64,000 nucleotides of DNA. Origin: Aselliscus stoliczkanus. Taxonomy: Eukaryota > Chordata > Mammalia > Chiroptera > Hipposideridae. Within the stretch, counting starts at the first letter, position 1; every line of letters starts with the position of its first letter. A program made the translations under genes and the position numbers. The stretch is from the NCBI GenBank assembly GCA_033961575.1, contig CM066734.1, positions 83,784,501-83,848,500 of the forward strand, read 5' to 3'. Under the pieces are notes generated by a model. It saw nothing but the letters and a program-made list of their open reading frames with translations, was not told the DNA's origin and made no database searches. Of this stretch, positions 52,487 through 64,000 are shown piece by piece.

Positions 52487-52582
52487 CCCGCAGCCCGCTT
52501 GAGAACTCAGTGGCCTGCCTAGCAACCCGCACCTTGGATGATGACCCCCGAGTGCGGCGCACTCCCAGCGTGGGATGGCTAA
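52487..52582 (+). CDS. SLC4A4: Candidate frame-preserving cassette exon of SLC4A4
   Basis: This is a 96-nt segment between a pyrimidine tract with AG (tcctcctcct...ctgacactaaag) and a perfect gtaagt donor. It enters with two bases and leaves with one base of a codon, the same phase as the flanking SLC4A4 exons, so inclusion keeps frame. It would add 32 residues between Asn199 and Ser-Pro-Ala-Met of the next exon: A-R-S-P-L-E-N-S-V-A-C-L, then ATRTLDDDPRVRRTPSVGWL, then Ser from a|gt. It contains seven CpGs, unlike the AT-rich intron around it. RVRRTPS looks like a basophilic/proline-directed phosphorylation site. I do not recognise this insert from a described NBCe1 isoform. The acceptor (AAAG) is not ideal, so it could be a rare, tissue-limited or fossil exon. 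Confidence 0.55.
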
Positions 52583-53079
52583 GTAAGTCAATGGCTGGGG
52601 AAAGGGCAAGGATGTTGGCGGTGGTGGGCAGTGGGAGGGCAGGCGACGGGCTCATGGTTACTGAGTGGAGGGCATCCTCAAGAATGCCTGAAAGGATAAG
52701 GCTTACAGACTCCTAAACTCACAATTACTGATTGATTCCTTCTACTACTAAAGAGTACACCGATAGCGTATTCTTTGGGTGACCTGCCATCCTGAATTTA
52801 ACCTCAGTGCCTTGTTAGGCGGTGGAAAAAGTGAGCACTTCTCAGAATGTGGTTTCTTCATGAGTGTAATGATTCTGGACCTTCTTACTTCAGAGGATTG
52901 TGAGGAAGATACTTGAGATCTTTGAAGGTGGTTTGAAAGCATTCAGGCATTGGGTAAGAGGAAGAACTTGCTAAGTTTATGGTATAAAAACAAAAGAAAA
53001 CAAAATACCTGTTACTTGCTAGACAGGAAGTAGGTGCTGTAGACAGTGAAAAAAATAGCATAAGATAGAACCTTTATTT

Positions 53080-53256
53080 TTTTCTTTTTATTTTTTTTTT
53101 AAAACTTTATTGGAGAACAGTGTGTTTTTCCAGGACCCATCAGCTCCAAATCAAATTGTTTTCAATCTAGTTGTGGAGGGCGTAACTCACTGGCCCACAT
53201 GGGAACTGAACCAGCAACCTTGGTGTTATGAGCCTGCACTCTAACTACCTGAGCCC
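53080..53256 (-). mobile_element. VES-like bat SINE
   Basis: Same class as 44685-44858. Target duplication tagaacctttattt / tagaatctttattt (53066-53079 and 53257-53270). Confidence 0.87.
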
Positions 53257-53639
53257 TAGAATCTTTATTTATTTTTTAAATAAAAAGCTTTGTTAAATTG
53301 ACAGGATTTAAATACAAAAAACATGCACAAAAAACTACATGGACTTTCCCCTAATATTTTCAAATTTGTTTATGGATGAAATACATTTCTTTTAGTTGTC
53401 AAGAAACCCAACCATGGTGACATTCAGCTTTTAAATTGTTTATTATTACCTTTCTTATAATAAACCTATTGATTTAATTAAGCTTTTTACTAGGTTAGTA
53501 TGAGGAAATTATACTTTCTTAGGAAGATGTCTCTCTTATGACTAAATAAGTTTTAGTTCATCCTAAAATGGTGTTCATTGTGCTACATTCTTCCAGAGCT
53601 TTTCTCAGAGTCAATTTGACATTTAAGAAGCTATTACTA

Positions 53640-53760
53640 GGGCCGGCCGAGTGGCGTGGTGGTTGAGCACCGGCTTGGGAAGCCAGTGGCTCCGGTTTGG
53701 GTCCCACATATGAGGGCCAGTGACACTGCCCTCAAAAAAAAAAACAAAACAAAACAAAAC
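53640..53760 (+). mobile_element. Rhin-1-like SINE
   Basis: Target duplication aagaagctattacta / aagaaactattacta (53625-53639 and 53761-53775). Confidence 0.92.
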
Positions 53761-53814
53761 AAGAAACTATTACTAATCTCTGTGTCCAGTAGGGACATAA
53801 ATGCACCAGGTATT

Positions 53815-54110
53815 TAGAGATGAATAAGTGAGTCTTTGCCTTCAGGGAGCTTTTTCTTTCTAATGAGAGAGACAGGACACAATGGATAATAGTCATACAA
53901 AATGCTAAGTGAAATTATTGAAAACACACATACATTCACACATGCACAAATAAGATTATTGGAACATTTGATCTGCTTGGCCTGGGAGTTGTGATGGTAG
54001 AAGAGACTTTTGGAGGAGATGATTTTTGAGCGAAGTCTTAAAGGAAAAGTAGTTCGGTTGTGGGAGAATTGGAGAGAGGACCCTTTATTGAATGATTAAC
54101 TTTTTAATGA
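53815..54110 (+). repeat. Probable ancient dispersed repeat
   Basis: tctttgccttcagggagctt and gagcgaagtcttaaaggaaa are typical of the old repeat also seen near 1.6 kb. Name uncertain. Confidence 0.4.
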
Positions 54111-54164
54111 TTTCTGGTGAAGTAGATCTAATTTTACTTGACGAATAAGAGATATTGCAAGCAT

Positions 54165-54350
54165 TAATTCATTACTTTTCAGGTACAAACACTGAGCTTA
54201 GTACTTTTTGTAATACAATTTTAATTTTCTGAATAATCCTGTGAAATGGCTATTGATATTATCTACATGGTACAGATGAAAAAATGGGGCTTAGACAGCT
54301 GTAGTAATTTGCCCATATCACACAGATCCTAAGTGTTTTGGGCAGGACTT
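54165..54350 (-). repeat. MIR
   Basis: aataatcctgtgaaatggct, aaaaaatggggcttagacag and atcacacagatcctaagtg. Confidence 0.65.
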
Positions 54351-54584
54351 GAACTTTATCATATGGTAGTTTTATCTATAACTTTGATGGATAATGTCTT
54401 ATTGAAATTAAAGCTGAGGAAATTCACATTGTTAGATTGTCAAAAAGATCTGCTGACCCCACAATGAAGCTCTGACACTCATATGATTCTCTCTCTGCAA
54501 GAAGATGCATTCCTTTACATAAATTCTTTTTTCTCAATGATGCCTCCTGGGGAAAATATAAATTTGGGTAAGAAGTTTGTTGGG

Positions 54585-54790
54585 GTTTGGAGTCAGGCAG
54601 GATTAGATTTGAATCTTGCATCTGCCACTTGTTGGCCTGCAGACTTTGGGCAAGTTACTTCTCTACTATAAATTTGGGTTTATCAACTATAAAATTGAGT
54701 TAATCTTACCAACATAGGATTGTTGTGAGAATTAAATTAGAAATATGTAAAATGTTTAGCATATTACTCAACACTTAGTAAGTCCACCAT
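54585..54790 (+). repeat. MIR
   Basis: ggagtcaggcaggattagat, gactttgggcaagttacttc and ggattgttgtgagaattaaa. Confidence 0.75.
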
Positions 54791-55269
54791 TACTGTTCTT
54801 AACAAAGTGTTTAAAGGAATTGCTCAAGAAATTGTAGCTGTTCTTATTCTCTCTGAAAGTTTTATTTATTTCATGTCAGACATCTAGACTGAAATATTGT
54901 GGATAAAACATCAAGAACATGGACAAAAATGTTCAGTTTGTCCATGGTAATGGAAATAATAGCAATTATTTGGAATAACCAATACCATACCTTGAGTCAA
55001 TTTTTCTAAGAAAATACATTTTAGTTATGAGAGGAGCTTTTTCTCATTGTCTGTTTATGTGATATATTCTCTCCTTAAACAAATAGCTTCGATATATAAT
55101 CTCAGTGACTTTCTCCAGGGCTCCCTATTACTTACAACATCAATTCAATACATTTAATATACACATATTAAATAATGAAGGTATACAAAGTTATGTTAAA
55201 TTTTGCTGGTTTTACCTACCTATCCAACCCAATTTTCATCTTTTTTTTCAATATGAATCTCTAGTCTAA

Positions 55270-55650
55270 TCAGCTGGTCTTTTTTCTTTTGGCTTATATT
55301 GTGATCCTACTTCTGTGCCTTAGTTGATTCTAAGAATGTGTTTTGCCCTTCCCAGAATGCCTTTTCAAGTATGCCTATCCAAGAACTATTCAGTAAGGTC
55401 TGAATGAAGTTCCATCCCCTTTATAAAATAGTTTTAGTAAACACAGATCTTTTCAGTTCTTAAAATTCTATAGCTTCTATTGTCTGTGCCTCACAATTGA
55501 AGACTTACTACATATTGTTTTATGTTGTCCTCTGATACTTCATTGTTTGTACTTTTTCATTTCAACTACATCACAAAGCTCCTTTAGGGCAGGGCCTGTA
55601 TCTCATGCTTTTGTGTCTCCTCCAGTGCATCATAAATACTTGAAACAAGG
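55270..55650 (+). repeat. L2 LINE fragment
   Basis: tgttttgcccttcccagaat, then aagctcctttagggcagggc. Confidence 0.6.
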
Positions 55651-55997
55651 GAGTTGTACGGTAAACAATTATTAATCCTTGACATGTCGGCATTTCATTA
55701 AAAGCAACCAACAGCCCATCTTGGTCACAGTAAACTATTAAACTATTAACAGAGGTGAATATTACTTACCTGCAAAAACCATTTCCCCATATTTCTGCTC
55801 ATCCTTGTCTGATGTATTTGATTACTAGTTTATTCTAATAGTTAATGTGTAAATATTTTTTACAAACATTGCCAGAAATATCAGCTAAAACAGGTTTGTG
55901 AACAAGGCTCCCATAATTTAATTTTTCAGTACTAACAAGATATTTTCGGGCTTAGTGTAACTTACAGTAACTACCTACCTTTAAAAAGCTACATTTA

Positions 55998-56145
55998 GGG
56001 GCCGGCCGAATGGCTCAGTTGGTTAAGAGCTCACTCAAGAGTGCAAGCTGAGCTCTGAGCAACAGCAGTTCAATGCCCAGCCCAAGCTGAGCTGCCGTTG
56101 AGCTGCCAACAGGTAGCAGGATAGCTCAGCTAAAAAAAAAGAAAA
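55998..56145 (+). mobile_element. tRNA SINE, second class
   Basis: ggccggccgaatggctcagt tggttaagag, then gagctgccaacaggtagcag and A-tail. Target duplication aaaaagctacattta on both sides. Confidence 0.9.
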
Positions 56146-56757
56146 AAAAAGCTACATTTAAAGTTGCTTTAGGGGACAGTAAGCTCTCATCATTTTTACT
56201 TTGTGTGCCTCTTATCTTAGTTGTCACCTGAGACAGATGTGAGCTTACAGCTCTTACCCATTTCAAATGCTGCCAAGGTATTGAATTAGAAGTTGGAACA
56301 AAACCAAAAATGATTTCCTCTTACAGATCTCACCGGCAGGTCTGAAACCAGGCCAGGTTACTGAGAACAAAAGAGAAGCTTTCACCTGTACTCTTCAGGA
56401 CAAACTAAAACCCACCTAAGTGCTTTGCCACTGTGGAGCAGACCCTATCTTGGTAGATTCAAAATGGTTTTCTTGCGCGCTTAGCTGTGACTTTGTTTGA
56501 TGTCTAACAGCTATCATCCTCTGAGCCCTTAGAAATTACTTGCGTTCTTTTCTAGTTATTGGCAGTTGAGATCAGCTCTTCAAACTCTTAGGTCTGAACG
56601 TCCAAGAAGAAAGTGAAGTTTAGGGTTTTTCCTACCATATTCTGCACATTCCGGTATCTGTCTTCACTTTGCTTTGGGTTGTGTCCATCTGTCTAGTTTG
56701 TAAACCTACCAAGCAGGGACCTTCTGGTCCAGTTCAATGTTTTGCTTTGTAAGTACT

Positions 56758-56808
56758 TATCCAGTGTTTGATATTATTACTATCCAGTGTTTGATATTAT
56801 TACTATCC
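56758..56808. repeat. Tandem duplication, 25-26 bp
   Basis: Two direct copies of tatccagtgtttgatattat plus tac. Confidence 0.9.
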
Positions 56809-56833
56809 TAAGTATTAATATTAAATAATACTG

Positions 56834-57397
56834 TTTTTTTCTTTCTTTTCTTTTTTTAAAGATTTTATTGGGGGAATTGGGGAAGAACAGTGTTGGTGAA
56901 TTGGGAAAGGGGAACAGTAAAGTTGTTGTCCTTCAATCTTGGTTGTGGAGGGTGTAGCTAGCTCGGCTCCAAGTCCACTCGCTATCTTGCTGCTCGTTGA
57001 CAGCTTGCGGCTGCTCAGCTCAAGATGCCCTGTTCAATCTTAGTTGTGGGTGGGCATAGCCCACCATGCCATGCTGGAGTTGAACAGGAAACTTTGTTGC
57101 TAAGGCATAGGCTCTAACCACTGAGCAATCTGGCTGCCCAGTGGCAGCTCAGGGCAGCTCAGTTTAAAGTGCTGTGTTCAATCTTAGTTGTGGGTGGGCT
57201 GAGCCCACCATCCCATGTGGGAGTTGAACCTGCAACCTTGTTGTTGGGAGCAAATGCTCTCACAATCTGAGCCATTCTGTGGACAGCTCAGTGGCAGCTC
57301 AGCTTGGGTGCAGCTCACTGGCCCAGGTGGGAATATAACCGGTGACCCTGGTACTCAGAGCTCACGCTCTTAACCAACTGAGCCATTAGACCGGCTT
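56834..57397 (-). mobile_element. Trimeric tRNA-like SINE, about 560 bp
   Basis: Three tRNA-like modules in a row. Antisense B-box-like sequences are ggagttgaacaggaaact (about 57077), gggagttgaacctgcaacct (about 57220) and gggaatataaccggtgaccc. Two modules repeat at about 144 bp (gttcaatcttagttgtgggt at 57032 and 57176). The tail (aagattttattgggggaatt) is of the VES-like class. Confidence 0.75.
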
Positions 57398-57719
57398 CCT
57401 TTTTTTTTTTTTTCTTTAATGAAAACAGTGGTATAACTATAGATTCTTGTTTCATCCTACAACCAGGTTACATAGTTAACATTAGAATTTAAAGAACTAA
57501 ATTGTAAGTGGGACTTTTTTGCTTTAAAAACAAATTTTGCTTTTATTTTATTTTGGACATTTCTGGAATTAAGCAATTCAGAGTCTTTCAACTGTTGGAA
57601 AGTTTACTGACTAAATAAAAATGATAATTTTCTGTGGCTCTAAAGTTTTCTTAAGAAGTTTTGGAATTTCTTTAGGAAAGTGGTGAACCCAGAGAGTTCA
57701 TTTTAATAAGTTCAAATCA

Positions 57720-58510
57720 ACAACTATTCACTGAGCTCCAGTTCCATAGACCAGATGGGGAGAAGGAGATGAGGGAATTTGACAGGTAACGACGAATGAG
57801 AGAGGCAATGGTAAGTGTGACCAGAAGAGGACGAGGGCAGACCTGTTTGTCTGCTCTCTGAAAATGTTTGTGAGAAGAATGGATAGTGGGACATATAAAG
57901 AATATCAAGACAATAGTTCTTCTTAGAGGAGACAGACTTTTCAACTTAAAGGATAAGTTGTAATTCCATAAATGAAAATTGTGGGAAAAGCAGATGAGAC
58001 ATCGAAAGGCGATGCTAGTCTGAGAGAAAAATATAAAAAAGCACCCACGTTGTTGAGAAAGTATAGCATTCGTGTGAGGTAAAGTCAAATGACATATTTG
58101 ATTAGCAGAGATGGCATGAGAATGGAACATATGGGTGTTAAGGTGGCAAAGTAATTGAGCCGTTTTGTGGAAGGTCTGTGAAAGATTTTTAGCCTGGAGG
58201 CAGAATGGTTAGAACTGTGTATTAAGGAAATTAATCGGCAAGGGGTTATTTGAATGGAATAGAATGGGGAAATGCTTAGGGTAGGGAGAGAGTTAGGAAG
58301 TGATTACAGTAGACCAGAGGGAGAGAAGGAGGATCTGGGTTAGGATTGTGGCTGTGGAAATGGAAAGGAGGGGATAATGCAAGATACGTTACAGGGATGG
58401 CATCTGCAGGACTTGGCAACTGATCAAATGTTAGGGGAGGAAAAGGAAGGAATCTAGGATGCCTCACGTTTTAAGTTTGCAACCAGGGAGATGATAGGAA
58501 ACCGTTCATG
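57720..58510. repeat. Probable ancient dispersed repeat
   Basis: agtgattacagtagaccaga, gatgcctcacgttttaagtt and similar phrases are typical of an old mammalian repeat. Family uncertain. Confidence 0.4.
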
Positions 58511-59499
58511 GAAAAAGGTGATAGGATTTACAAGCATGACAGTTCAGATTTCTGCACCTATTATGCATACTGTGGCCATCTTTGAAGATATATTTCACCA
58601 AGAGATTTTTAGATGATTTATCATGGGCCAAGACACTCTTATATTTCTGCTTTGTTATCACGTTCTCACCTTAGGTTTTCAGATCCGTCTAACTTTGGAG
58701 TGGAGAATTACCAGCACAGCACAGCTCTCTTTATTGCTAATGAATTTATAGCATTTTCATCTTGATTCCAAGTATTTTACCTTCCATCCCTCTGTTCCTT
58801 TCTTCAGCAGGTTCAAGACCTGGGCTTGTTTTTGACTGGAAATATTATTTGAGTCATTTATTGTACCATTCTTACATACATTTTTACCTTTTAAAAGGCA
58901 AAATGAAATCCAAGAACAATTTTTAAAATTCCCTCACAATAGCTTTTCATAGTCATGTATTTCAAAAGACTGTAGGAAATAAACTCTTTCGGCAACCTGA
59001 TGTCTACTTTCTGACTTTTGAGTTAACATAAGACATTCAGAAGACTTATGCTATCCAAGAATGAGTTATAATATTCTTCAGATGCAGACAGTCCTGGCCA
59101 TTTAAAAAAAGAAAAAGAGGGGGAGTTAGTACTATTTATCCTGAGCTTCTGAAAGAGGCCTCATTATTTGTTGTATTGATATCTAATATCGTATTTACAA
59201 CGGACTAAAGTATATCCTGATTCTAGAAGTCTATAAATAGAATCCAAGTGAAGAAAAAATAAAAACTTAGAAATTCTGTTATATGTTAGAGCACTGGGGA
59301 GTTAGAAGAGATTTCAAGAGGCTCAGATTTGGAAGAAGTTTGACAATCTGCTGGGATTATAAAATAGAGTATTTTCCACAGCAAGGAGGGTTTGGGATTT
59401 GTGAACATTTTGACTTGTACTTGGCAAAACGGGGATATGTCATTGCGCTCATATTCACACTCTTCCTTTCATCACCGGATCTTTCCCTTTTCCTGACTT

Positions 59500-59720
59500 T
59501 CCTGTTTCTTACCACCTTTCTCCCTTCTTTCACACTTGGAACCTTAGAGTGATCTTTGATATGCACTCTGTCTTCCCCTCCACCCTGAGTGAACCACTGC
59601 GTCTCTTAAATGTTACCTGTGTACTGTTGCTTGCCTCTGACTCCTTTCTAGTCTGACTGTCACTGCTTCTGTTCAGGCCCTTATTTCCTCTTGCTTAATC
59701 TAATTCAGTAGCCTGTGATC
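59500..59720 (+). repeat. L2 LINE fragment
   Basis: cacttggaaccttagagtga tctttgatatg, then gtagcctgtgatctgg-type end. Confidence 0.5.
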
Positions 59721-60257
59721 TGGGGGTCACTGTTTATAGTTCGACATATGCAATTGCATCCAACACTTTGCTTTCCAGTTGATTTTATACTTGGTGGATG
59801 AATTACCTCCTCATGTGAAAATGGCCAGTGGCAGCTTTGCATCTCAAACAACATCCATACCCCTGGGCCTGGCATTCAAGGCGCATTGCACAATGACTTA
59901 AAGTTGAGTAAGCAGCACAGGGTTAATACAGTGATTCCACGGCCATTGTGGCAGTGGGGAAGCGACGGTGACTCACAGCTGCCTCTTCTGCACTACCATG
60001 ACACGTTACTTTCACTCACATTTCATTTGCCGTAGTGCATCGTATGTCCACACCTAACCTCAGAGGACTGTTATCCTACAGTGTGCTCAGAAGGTGGCGA
60101 TTCTGAGACATCTGGTAGGAAGCACTAATGACAACTGCCCAGTCATTACAGAAATTGTAGCCTTGACTTTAGAGTATGTGTTTGCTGGCAGTAATGAGAG
60201 CAGTGTGAAGTTATGTAAGGGCAGTGTACAGAAAGCAGTCTCCTTCTGCATACTCTT

Positions 60258-60370
60258 TTTTGTTGTTGTTGTTTTTTGAGAACAGTGTCACTGACCCTCA
60301 TATGTGGGACCCGAACCAGGGCCGCTGGCTTCCCAAGCCAGCGCTCAACCACCGCACCACTCGGCCGGCC
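60258..60370 (-). mobile_element. Rhin-1-like SINE
   Basis: Target duplication ctgcatactctt (60246-60257 and 60371-60382). (TTG)n tail. Confidence 0.92.
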
Positions 60371-60829
60371 CTGCATACTCTTATAGAGAGACGAGAGGCC
60401 TGTTCTCACAGTTAGGGAGGATTGGGGTTATCAGTTCAGTGTCTTCTGAAGAACTACGGGGGACTTCTGAGGTAGACTAGATTAATTTGAAATGGGTAGA
60501 GAGTCTTTCATGCAGATACACAGTAAACTACTCTTATTAAACCAGACAATGTCTGGATTTAATTCTTGGAGACAACTTAAGATCTAACTATTTGAATTAG
60601 TATGTCTGTACACATACATGTGAGTGAAGAGACTGGAGGAAAACCAAATGTAATATTCTAGCTGCAGACCAATTTTAAAGTTAATAATGAAATTTCTTCT
60701 TGGCAGCAAACAGTAGAATTTTACTTTGATGAAAACTGCTAGCAGACTCTTCAGAAATATGGCTTTTCTTTCTGTGGGAAACTGGATGTTTATGATGTTT
60801 AGAGATTTTCTGGTAATTCAATTCCCAGT

Positions 60830-61670
60830 TCTACTCCTCTTAATGTGTCTTTCATCTCAGTAACTCCTCATCCATTCCTTGTCAGGCCAAAAGCCCCATC
60901 TTGTCATCTTGGATCACTCTTTGTCCTTCATCTTCCATACTCTGCTGTTTTCCTTCCTATTCATTCATGCCCTTCTCTGACTCTCCATTAAAGCTCTTCT
61001 ACTTCATATCCTCAGTATCTCTTGTGAAAACTATTTTGATATCCTTCTGTTTTCCCAGATTTCATTCTTACCCCTGTAAATTCATCATTCACAGCTGCCA
61101 AAAGGATCTATCTAAAGTCACAAATGCAAAGATATCACTTCCTTTGCTCAAAAAACGAGAGTGACAACTCCCTATCCTTGATGTGCGCCACCCCAAGCTC
61201 TCTAGCCTTACTGATATTTAGAAGATCAAGCCTGTGAGTTGCTTCTTGACTTAGTCTCTGCTTCACTCTCTAATCATCTCTCTCTTGACATTTCCAGTCT
61301 GATACTGCAAGCTCCAGTAATATTTGGATTCTCCTGTACTTAGATTCCATGCCTTTCAACCTCTGTTCCAGTTTCTGCTACTTGACCTGACTAAATGTAA
61401 CCTATCCTTGAAGCTCTTATTTCTTCCAGTAGAGTTTGTTCATCTCTCTTCTCCCTCCATCACACCAGAGGGCCTCTCCCTCATTTCTGGTCTCATACCC
61501 CTGGCCCTTGCTTTATCATCACACCACAGTACAAGTATGTTTTCTTCATTGTTGGCAAAGTTTTTGAAGAAGAGCCTGAACCACATCCCATTCATCTTTG
61601 AATTCCCATCACCAAGCACAGTGTCACTCACTTAGTAGATGTTCAGTAAATTTTGGACTGGACAAATTCA
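60830..61670 (+). repeat. L2 LINE fragment
   Basis: ccatcttgtcatcttggatc, cacagctgccaaaaggatct, caccaagcacagtgtcactc and ttagtagatgttcagtaaat. Confidence 0.65.
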
Positions 61671-62474
61671 TCCACCTGAATTTTGCTGTGGGTAAATTAT
61701 TTGTTAACCAGACATTCTTAGTAACACTTGTATTTCCTTTGTCCCCACTAAGTTGGTATAGACAAGATAAGTTCTCATGATCTTTAAGAATTCCATCAAT
61801 CTAAAAATAAATAAGAGAGAAAATAGAATTTATAGCATCTACTTTATCAGAATATACAGTATCCATTTGCCTGAGACAAACCTTTTGAACAATAGGTAGT
61901 TCCACTTTGTATTTTGACTATTGGGCACTCTTGGAAGACATGATAACAGGCTTCTCAAATTCATCTACATTCCTATTTGTATGACTTAGTTTCTTTTTTC
62001 TTTTTGATGAGGGGTGGTGGTGGTGTGAGTGTGTAGTGGCGGGGAGGGGGACGGCGCTGTTATTAGGCCATGAATTGTGATTCTTCTTGCATAGATTGAA
62101 GTTCTTTTGGAGAAACTGTGATTTGTTAATCACTCAGAGCCTAACATAATACCTGACACACAGACAATTCATGAATATTTGTTGATTAAATCATCACTTA
62201 ACCTGAAAATGAGAGAAAAGACTGAAAAGAGAGTAATCTGAAAACCAGGAATAATTTTATGAATTTGTTACATCGTAGTCTTCACATCATCCAAAACTAA
62301 CCAGCCTTAGTGGTATCGAGAAGTTCTGCTCATCTGTGGCTGCTAATAGTAGTAGAATTTGAGAATTGGATTCCTGGGCTAGGAGCTCCATTTCTTGCTG
62401 ACCAGATCATTGTATCTACGGTTGGAATATCACTACCAAGGGAAGTGTGACTACTACCAGCTGTGATTTATTCA

Positions 62475-62605
62475 ACCCAATGCTGTGTCAGTTAATCCCT
62501 GCAAAACATTCTATGAAGTAAGCATCACTGACGCTTTGTTACAGTTGAAGATACTGAGGCTCAGTGAGGTTCAATACTTCCGGCAGTCATTAGAGCTATT
62601 CCCAA
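62475..62605 (-). repeat. MIR fragment
   Basis: agatactgaggctcagtgag and the surrounding order match antisense MIR. Confidence 0.55.
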
Positions 62606-62619
62606 ATATTGCAGCTCTA

Positions 62620-62960
62620 CCTCTCCTGGGCAAATATGTATGAGGACTCTACTTTTGCACCCATTTGAAGTTAAGTGTGACCACATAACTTGCTTAGGAC
62701 AGCAAAACATGAGCAGAAGTGATGGGTGTCATTTCCAGAGAAAGCTTGAACGGCTAGTGCATGTTTCACTAGTCTCTTTTCCTTCACACCAGCAGTGCTC
62801 TAGAGAGGGGCTGCTGCATGCGTCTAGGTCCTGCCTAAGGACAGAGATGCAGAACCAAACCCCCAGCCAGTGTACAATGGACGTTACCATGAGTGAGGAA
62901 TAAATCCCTGTTGTTTTAAGCCATGAGAATCTGAGATTGTTCTTTTATTGTAACCTTGCC
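62620..62960 (+). repeat. Old mammalian repeat, name uncertain
   Basis: ttgttttaagccatgagaat ctgagattgtt and the preceding text are typical of a widespread old repeat. The 87-codon open frame here is not a gene. Confidence 0.4.
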
Positions 62961-64000
62961 TGTGTGGCAGGGGGCGTCTGAGGTCACCTGGTAAGTGGGG
63001 GACCAGGGTTTGAATTCCGGTGTGTAGACTCCAGATGACTCCAGATGACATGGTTACTTTTTATTTCTCTCTTTGCTTCTCATTCTCTTTGACCTCAGGT
63101 CTCCCGACTTTCAACCACAAATAGTGTTCTTGTCTGCTAACAAGAGGTGTGGACACTGATGACTCAGAGTTTTATTGTTCCAAGTCAGAAAATGAAATTC
63201 CTGGTGTTTCTCAATGACAGGCAACAAGTCAGCATTCAGAGGTATAATTTTCTGGGATGGTTCTGTTTTCCAAATCCCATTCTTATCAACCCCAGGAAAC
63301 AGTGGGAGCACACAAACTATTATGGGCCGTGATCAGTTTTTGCCTCAGAAAGAGCCATACATTGTGATGAGTTCAAGTAGTAACCATGGTTACAAATCAA
63401 AGAGCAGTCTTATTAGGTGAATGTAGCAGAGAGACTCATATCGGCTTCCTTTTAAAGGAGGAAGAACAGGATAAATCCAATTATAATGACACGTTTTTAC
63501 TTCAATAAATGTCTTGCTTTAAAAATCAATTTTTCTAGCACATACTTAAGCTGGGCCTGGATTTTAGGAATTGTTGTAGGTGTCAAGGTGGAATCATTTC
63601 TTCAGTTTCTAAAGGACATCTTTGAATAATTTTGGTCTGACTTTCTAGGGAACTTTTCTAGAGTCTGTTAAGAAAGTGACATTTCCTTTAACCAGCTAAT
63701 GGCTGAAGCTTGTAAGTTACCATTATTTGTAATAATGTCAGTGATATTTGTGACTGTTCTCTTCTGTAAGAATGATTATCCCCTTGGTCTGGGAGTATCC
63801 CTTCCCCTTTAGTGGTGATGATTATACTATACCCAGTTATAGTGATCAAGTTTTTGGCTGTTATATTAATTCATGAAAATTATTCATTCATCCATTCATT
63901 TAAATATTTTTAAATACCAGTCTTTGGTCAGTGCGCAGCTGGGAGCTGGGAAAATACAATGAACAAGGCAGGCATAGTCCATACCTTCAGAGACCTACTG

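Larger units (their letters stand above)
52583..64000 (+). other. SLC4A4: SLC4A4 intron continuing beyond the window
   Basis: It contains SINEs, a trimeric SINE, L2 and MIR fragments. I searched by eye for the exon starting SPAMTHRNLTSS and found none. The open frames here lack recognisable domains. Confidence 0.8.

Noticed and set aside
57717..58130. 137-codon minus-strand open frame
   Set aside because: It overlaps a probable ancient repeat and the residues are low in structure; likely chance.
62640..62903. 87-codon frame
   Set aside because: It falls in an old dispersed mammalian repeat.

Overview
This window is AT-rich, intron-dominated mammalian DNA: short exons with GT..AG borders, many dispersed repeats, and no bacterial-style operons. 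The organism is very probably a bat, most likely a horseshoe-bat-type yinpterochiropteran. About fifteen copies of a tRNA-derived SINE head (ggccggccgagtggcgc... then a serine-tRNA-like arm, ending in a tail that reads agtgacactgccctc plus A-run) resemble what I know as Rhin-1. Two further bat-type SINE classes accompany it. The species call is inference; the mammal call is firm.

The window lies inside one gene on the + strand, SLC4A4 (electrogenic Na+/HCO3- cotransporter NBCe1). Positions 1-21.1 kb are intron upstream of the internal (renal) promoter. At 21540-21796 is the NBCe1-A first coding exon: 41 A-specific residues, then the start of the common N-terminal cytoplasmic domain. The 3' splice site used by the longer B/C transcripts sits inside this exon at 21660|21661. 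The next common exons are 30890-31050 and 38564-38743. Together they encode NBCe1-A residues 1-199 plus the first base of codon 200. The 38564-38743 exon carries an internal donor at 38717, which would drop exactly the nine residues missing from the NBCe1-D/E variants. No later standard SLC4A4 exon was found; the window ends inside the large following intron.

The most interesting object is a probable extra cassette exon at 52487-52582. It is 96 nt, open in the SLC4A4 phase, and has seven CpGs in AT-rich surroundings. It has a pyrimidine tract before it and a perfect GTAAGT donor after it. It would insert 32 residues, including an RVRRTPS basic/phosphorylatable motif, after the RMFTNPDN segment. 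A second AG seven bases downstream would turn the same exon into a stop-containing (poison) exon.

The rest is repeats and unremarkable intron: 20 SINEs (several with clear target-site duplications, two of them composite), one antisense LINE-1 with an internal deletion, two 81-bp mariner-type MITEs, older L1/L2/MIR fragments and several microsatellites. The longest open frames outside the exons are chance or repeat-derived. No second gene, RNA gene or CRISPR-like structure was found.
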